Below, one piece after another: positions 7,894 through 7,983 of a DNA stretch of 7,983 nt (positions are counted from its first letter, which is position 1; each line of letters opens with the position of its first letter). A program made the translations under genes and the position numbers. Where the stretch lies: the NCBI GenBank assembly GCA_023132505.1, contig JAGLYE010000060.1, positions 1 to 7,983 on the forward strand. The letters are read 5' to 3'. The notes below the pieces were generated by a model. It was not told the origin of the DNA and did not search any database. It was given only the letters and a program-made list of their open reading frames with translations. The DNA is from Bacteroidales bacterium (lineage in GTDB: Bacteria; Bacteroidota; Bacteroidia; Bacteroidales; B18-G4).

Positions 7894-7901
7894 AAATTTA
7901 A
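7874..7901 (+). repeat. AATTCAA heptamer block (2 perfect units + degenerate units)
   Basis: AATTCAA at 7874 and 7881 is followed in phase by CCCTAAA (7888) and AATTTAA (7895). The second unit and the CCC that follows supply the distal arm of the long inverted repeat with the GGGTTGA array. The block is short and AT-rich, so the degenerate units could be chance; the perfect pair in the same period as the neighbouring blocks makes it worth listing. Confidence 0.5.
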
Positions 7902-7904
7902 AAT

Positions 7905-7918
7905 CCCCCCGCCCCCCG
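7905..7918. repeat. C6G heptamer duplication (CCCCCCG x2)
   Basis: CCCCCCG occurs at 7905-7911 and again at 7912-7918. It is by far the most C-rich tract of the window and follows directly on an AT-only stretch. On the minus strand the two G6 runs could take part in a G-quadruplex, and runs like this are prone to length change and to sequencing error. Base counts here should be treated with caution. Confidence 0.75.
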
Positions 7919-7945
7919 TTTCTGCTCACTGGTTTCTGAATTCTG
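7918..7945 (+). repeat. Degenerate heptamer block ending in CTG (GTTTCTG/CTCACTG/GTTTCTG/AATTCTG)
   Basis: Four consecutive 7-base units start at 7918, 7925, 7932 and 7939. Units one and three are identical and all end in CTG. The block also provides the left arm of a hairpin with the CCAGTAA array that follows. On its own it is weak; in this spacer it continues the heptamer pattern. Confidence 0.5.
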
Positions 7946-7963
7946 GCAGCCAGTAACCAGTGA
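7926..7963 (+). repeat. Hairpin, 12 of 13 pairs, at the CCAGTAA array
   Basis: The arm TCACTGGTTTCTG (7926-7938) pairs with CAGTAACCAGTGA (7951-7963), with one T-T mismatch and a 12-base loop. It overlaps the first two units of the CCAGTRR array, so the array's reverse complement is present just beside it. No T-run follows, which argues against an intrinsic terminator. Confidence 0.6.
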
Positions 7964-7983
7964 CCAGTAACCAGTAGCCAGTA
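7950..7983 (+). repeat. CCAGTRR heptamer array, cut by the window end
   Basis: The units CCAGTAA (7950), CCAGTGA (7957), CCAGTAA (7964), CCAGTAG (7971) and the partial CCAGTA (7978-7983) run to the last base of the window, so the true array length is unknown. Unit variation is limited to the last two bases. The tandem structure is unambiguous. Confidence 0.9.

Larger units (their letters stand above)
7767..7983. other. Non-coding spacer built almost wholly of short heptamer repeat blocks
   Basis: From the stop of the PEP/pyruvate-binding protein to the window end I find no credible reading frame. The spacer is a succession of tandem blocks, most with a 7-base period but different sequences and phases, separated by a 7839-7873 stretch that has its own degenerate repeat (CCTTTGTG at 7846-7853 and CCTTCGTG at 7857-7864, 11 bases apart). 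No standard terminator is visible: no GC-rich hairpin is followed by a T-run. The individual blocks are listed separately. The base composition swings sharply, from G-rich through AT-rich to a C-rich tract. Confidence 0.8.

Noticed and set aside
7950..7983. Start of a CRISPR array
   Set aside because: The units are 7 bases long and directly adjacent, without spacers; this is a simple tandem repeat.

Overview
The window holds three large plus-strand genes, two intergenic spacers and no RNA gene, CRISPR array or insertion sequence that I can support. It most likely comes from an anaerobic member of the Bacteroidota, possibly an uncultured environmental lineage. Three things suggest this. The genes lack clear Shine-Dalgarno sequences and have A/T-rich leaders. 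A TAnnTTTG-like box lies before the third gene. The third gene product has an architecture (receiver-like domains plus a PEP/pyruvate-binding domain) that I associate with that phylum. The placement is inference, not proof.

Positions 1-4690 carry the end of a redox operon. The first gene (cut by the window start) encodes a NuoF/HydB-type flavin and iron-sulfur subunit with a C-terminal two-cluster ferredoxin domain. After 23 bases comes a 1233-residue protein that joins, in order, a NuoG-type [2Fe-2S] domain, a GltD/NfnB-like FAD and NADP(H) module, extra [4Fe-4S] sites and a NuoG/formate-dehydrogenase-like molybdopterin fold. That fold has lost the catalytic Cys/Sec-His pair and the C-terminal cofactor-binding domain. 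This combination matches the Stn type of electron-bifurcating transhydrogenase described from the acetogen Sporomusa ovata (StnA NuoE-like, StnB NuoF-like, StnC NuoG plus GltD-like). The expected StnA/HydC subunit would lie just upstream of the window. Together they would couple NADH, ferredoxin and NADP(H) pools in the cytoplasm. No hydrogenase H-cluster and no formate dehydrogenase active site is present, so automatic names such as 'formate dehydrogenase' or 'complex I subunit G' would mislead.

Positions 4691-4796 are a short spacer with an imperfect dyad and a promoter-like box, so the third gene probably has its own transcript. Positions 4797-7766 encode a 989-residue protein with two receiver-like domains, a linker region and a PPDK/PEP-synthase-type ATP-grasp domain. 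It has no phosphohistidine swivel domain and no PEP-binding barrel, so it is neither PEP synthase nor pyruvate phosphate dikinase in the normal sense.

Positions 7767-7983 are non-coding and remarkable. Almost the whole spacer is a mosaic of different short tandem repeats, nearly all with a 7-base unit (GGGTTGA, GATATYY, AATTCAA, CCCCCCG, NNTTCTG-like, CCAGTRR). Some blocks are reverse complements of each other and can fold into stems. The last array runs off the window end.
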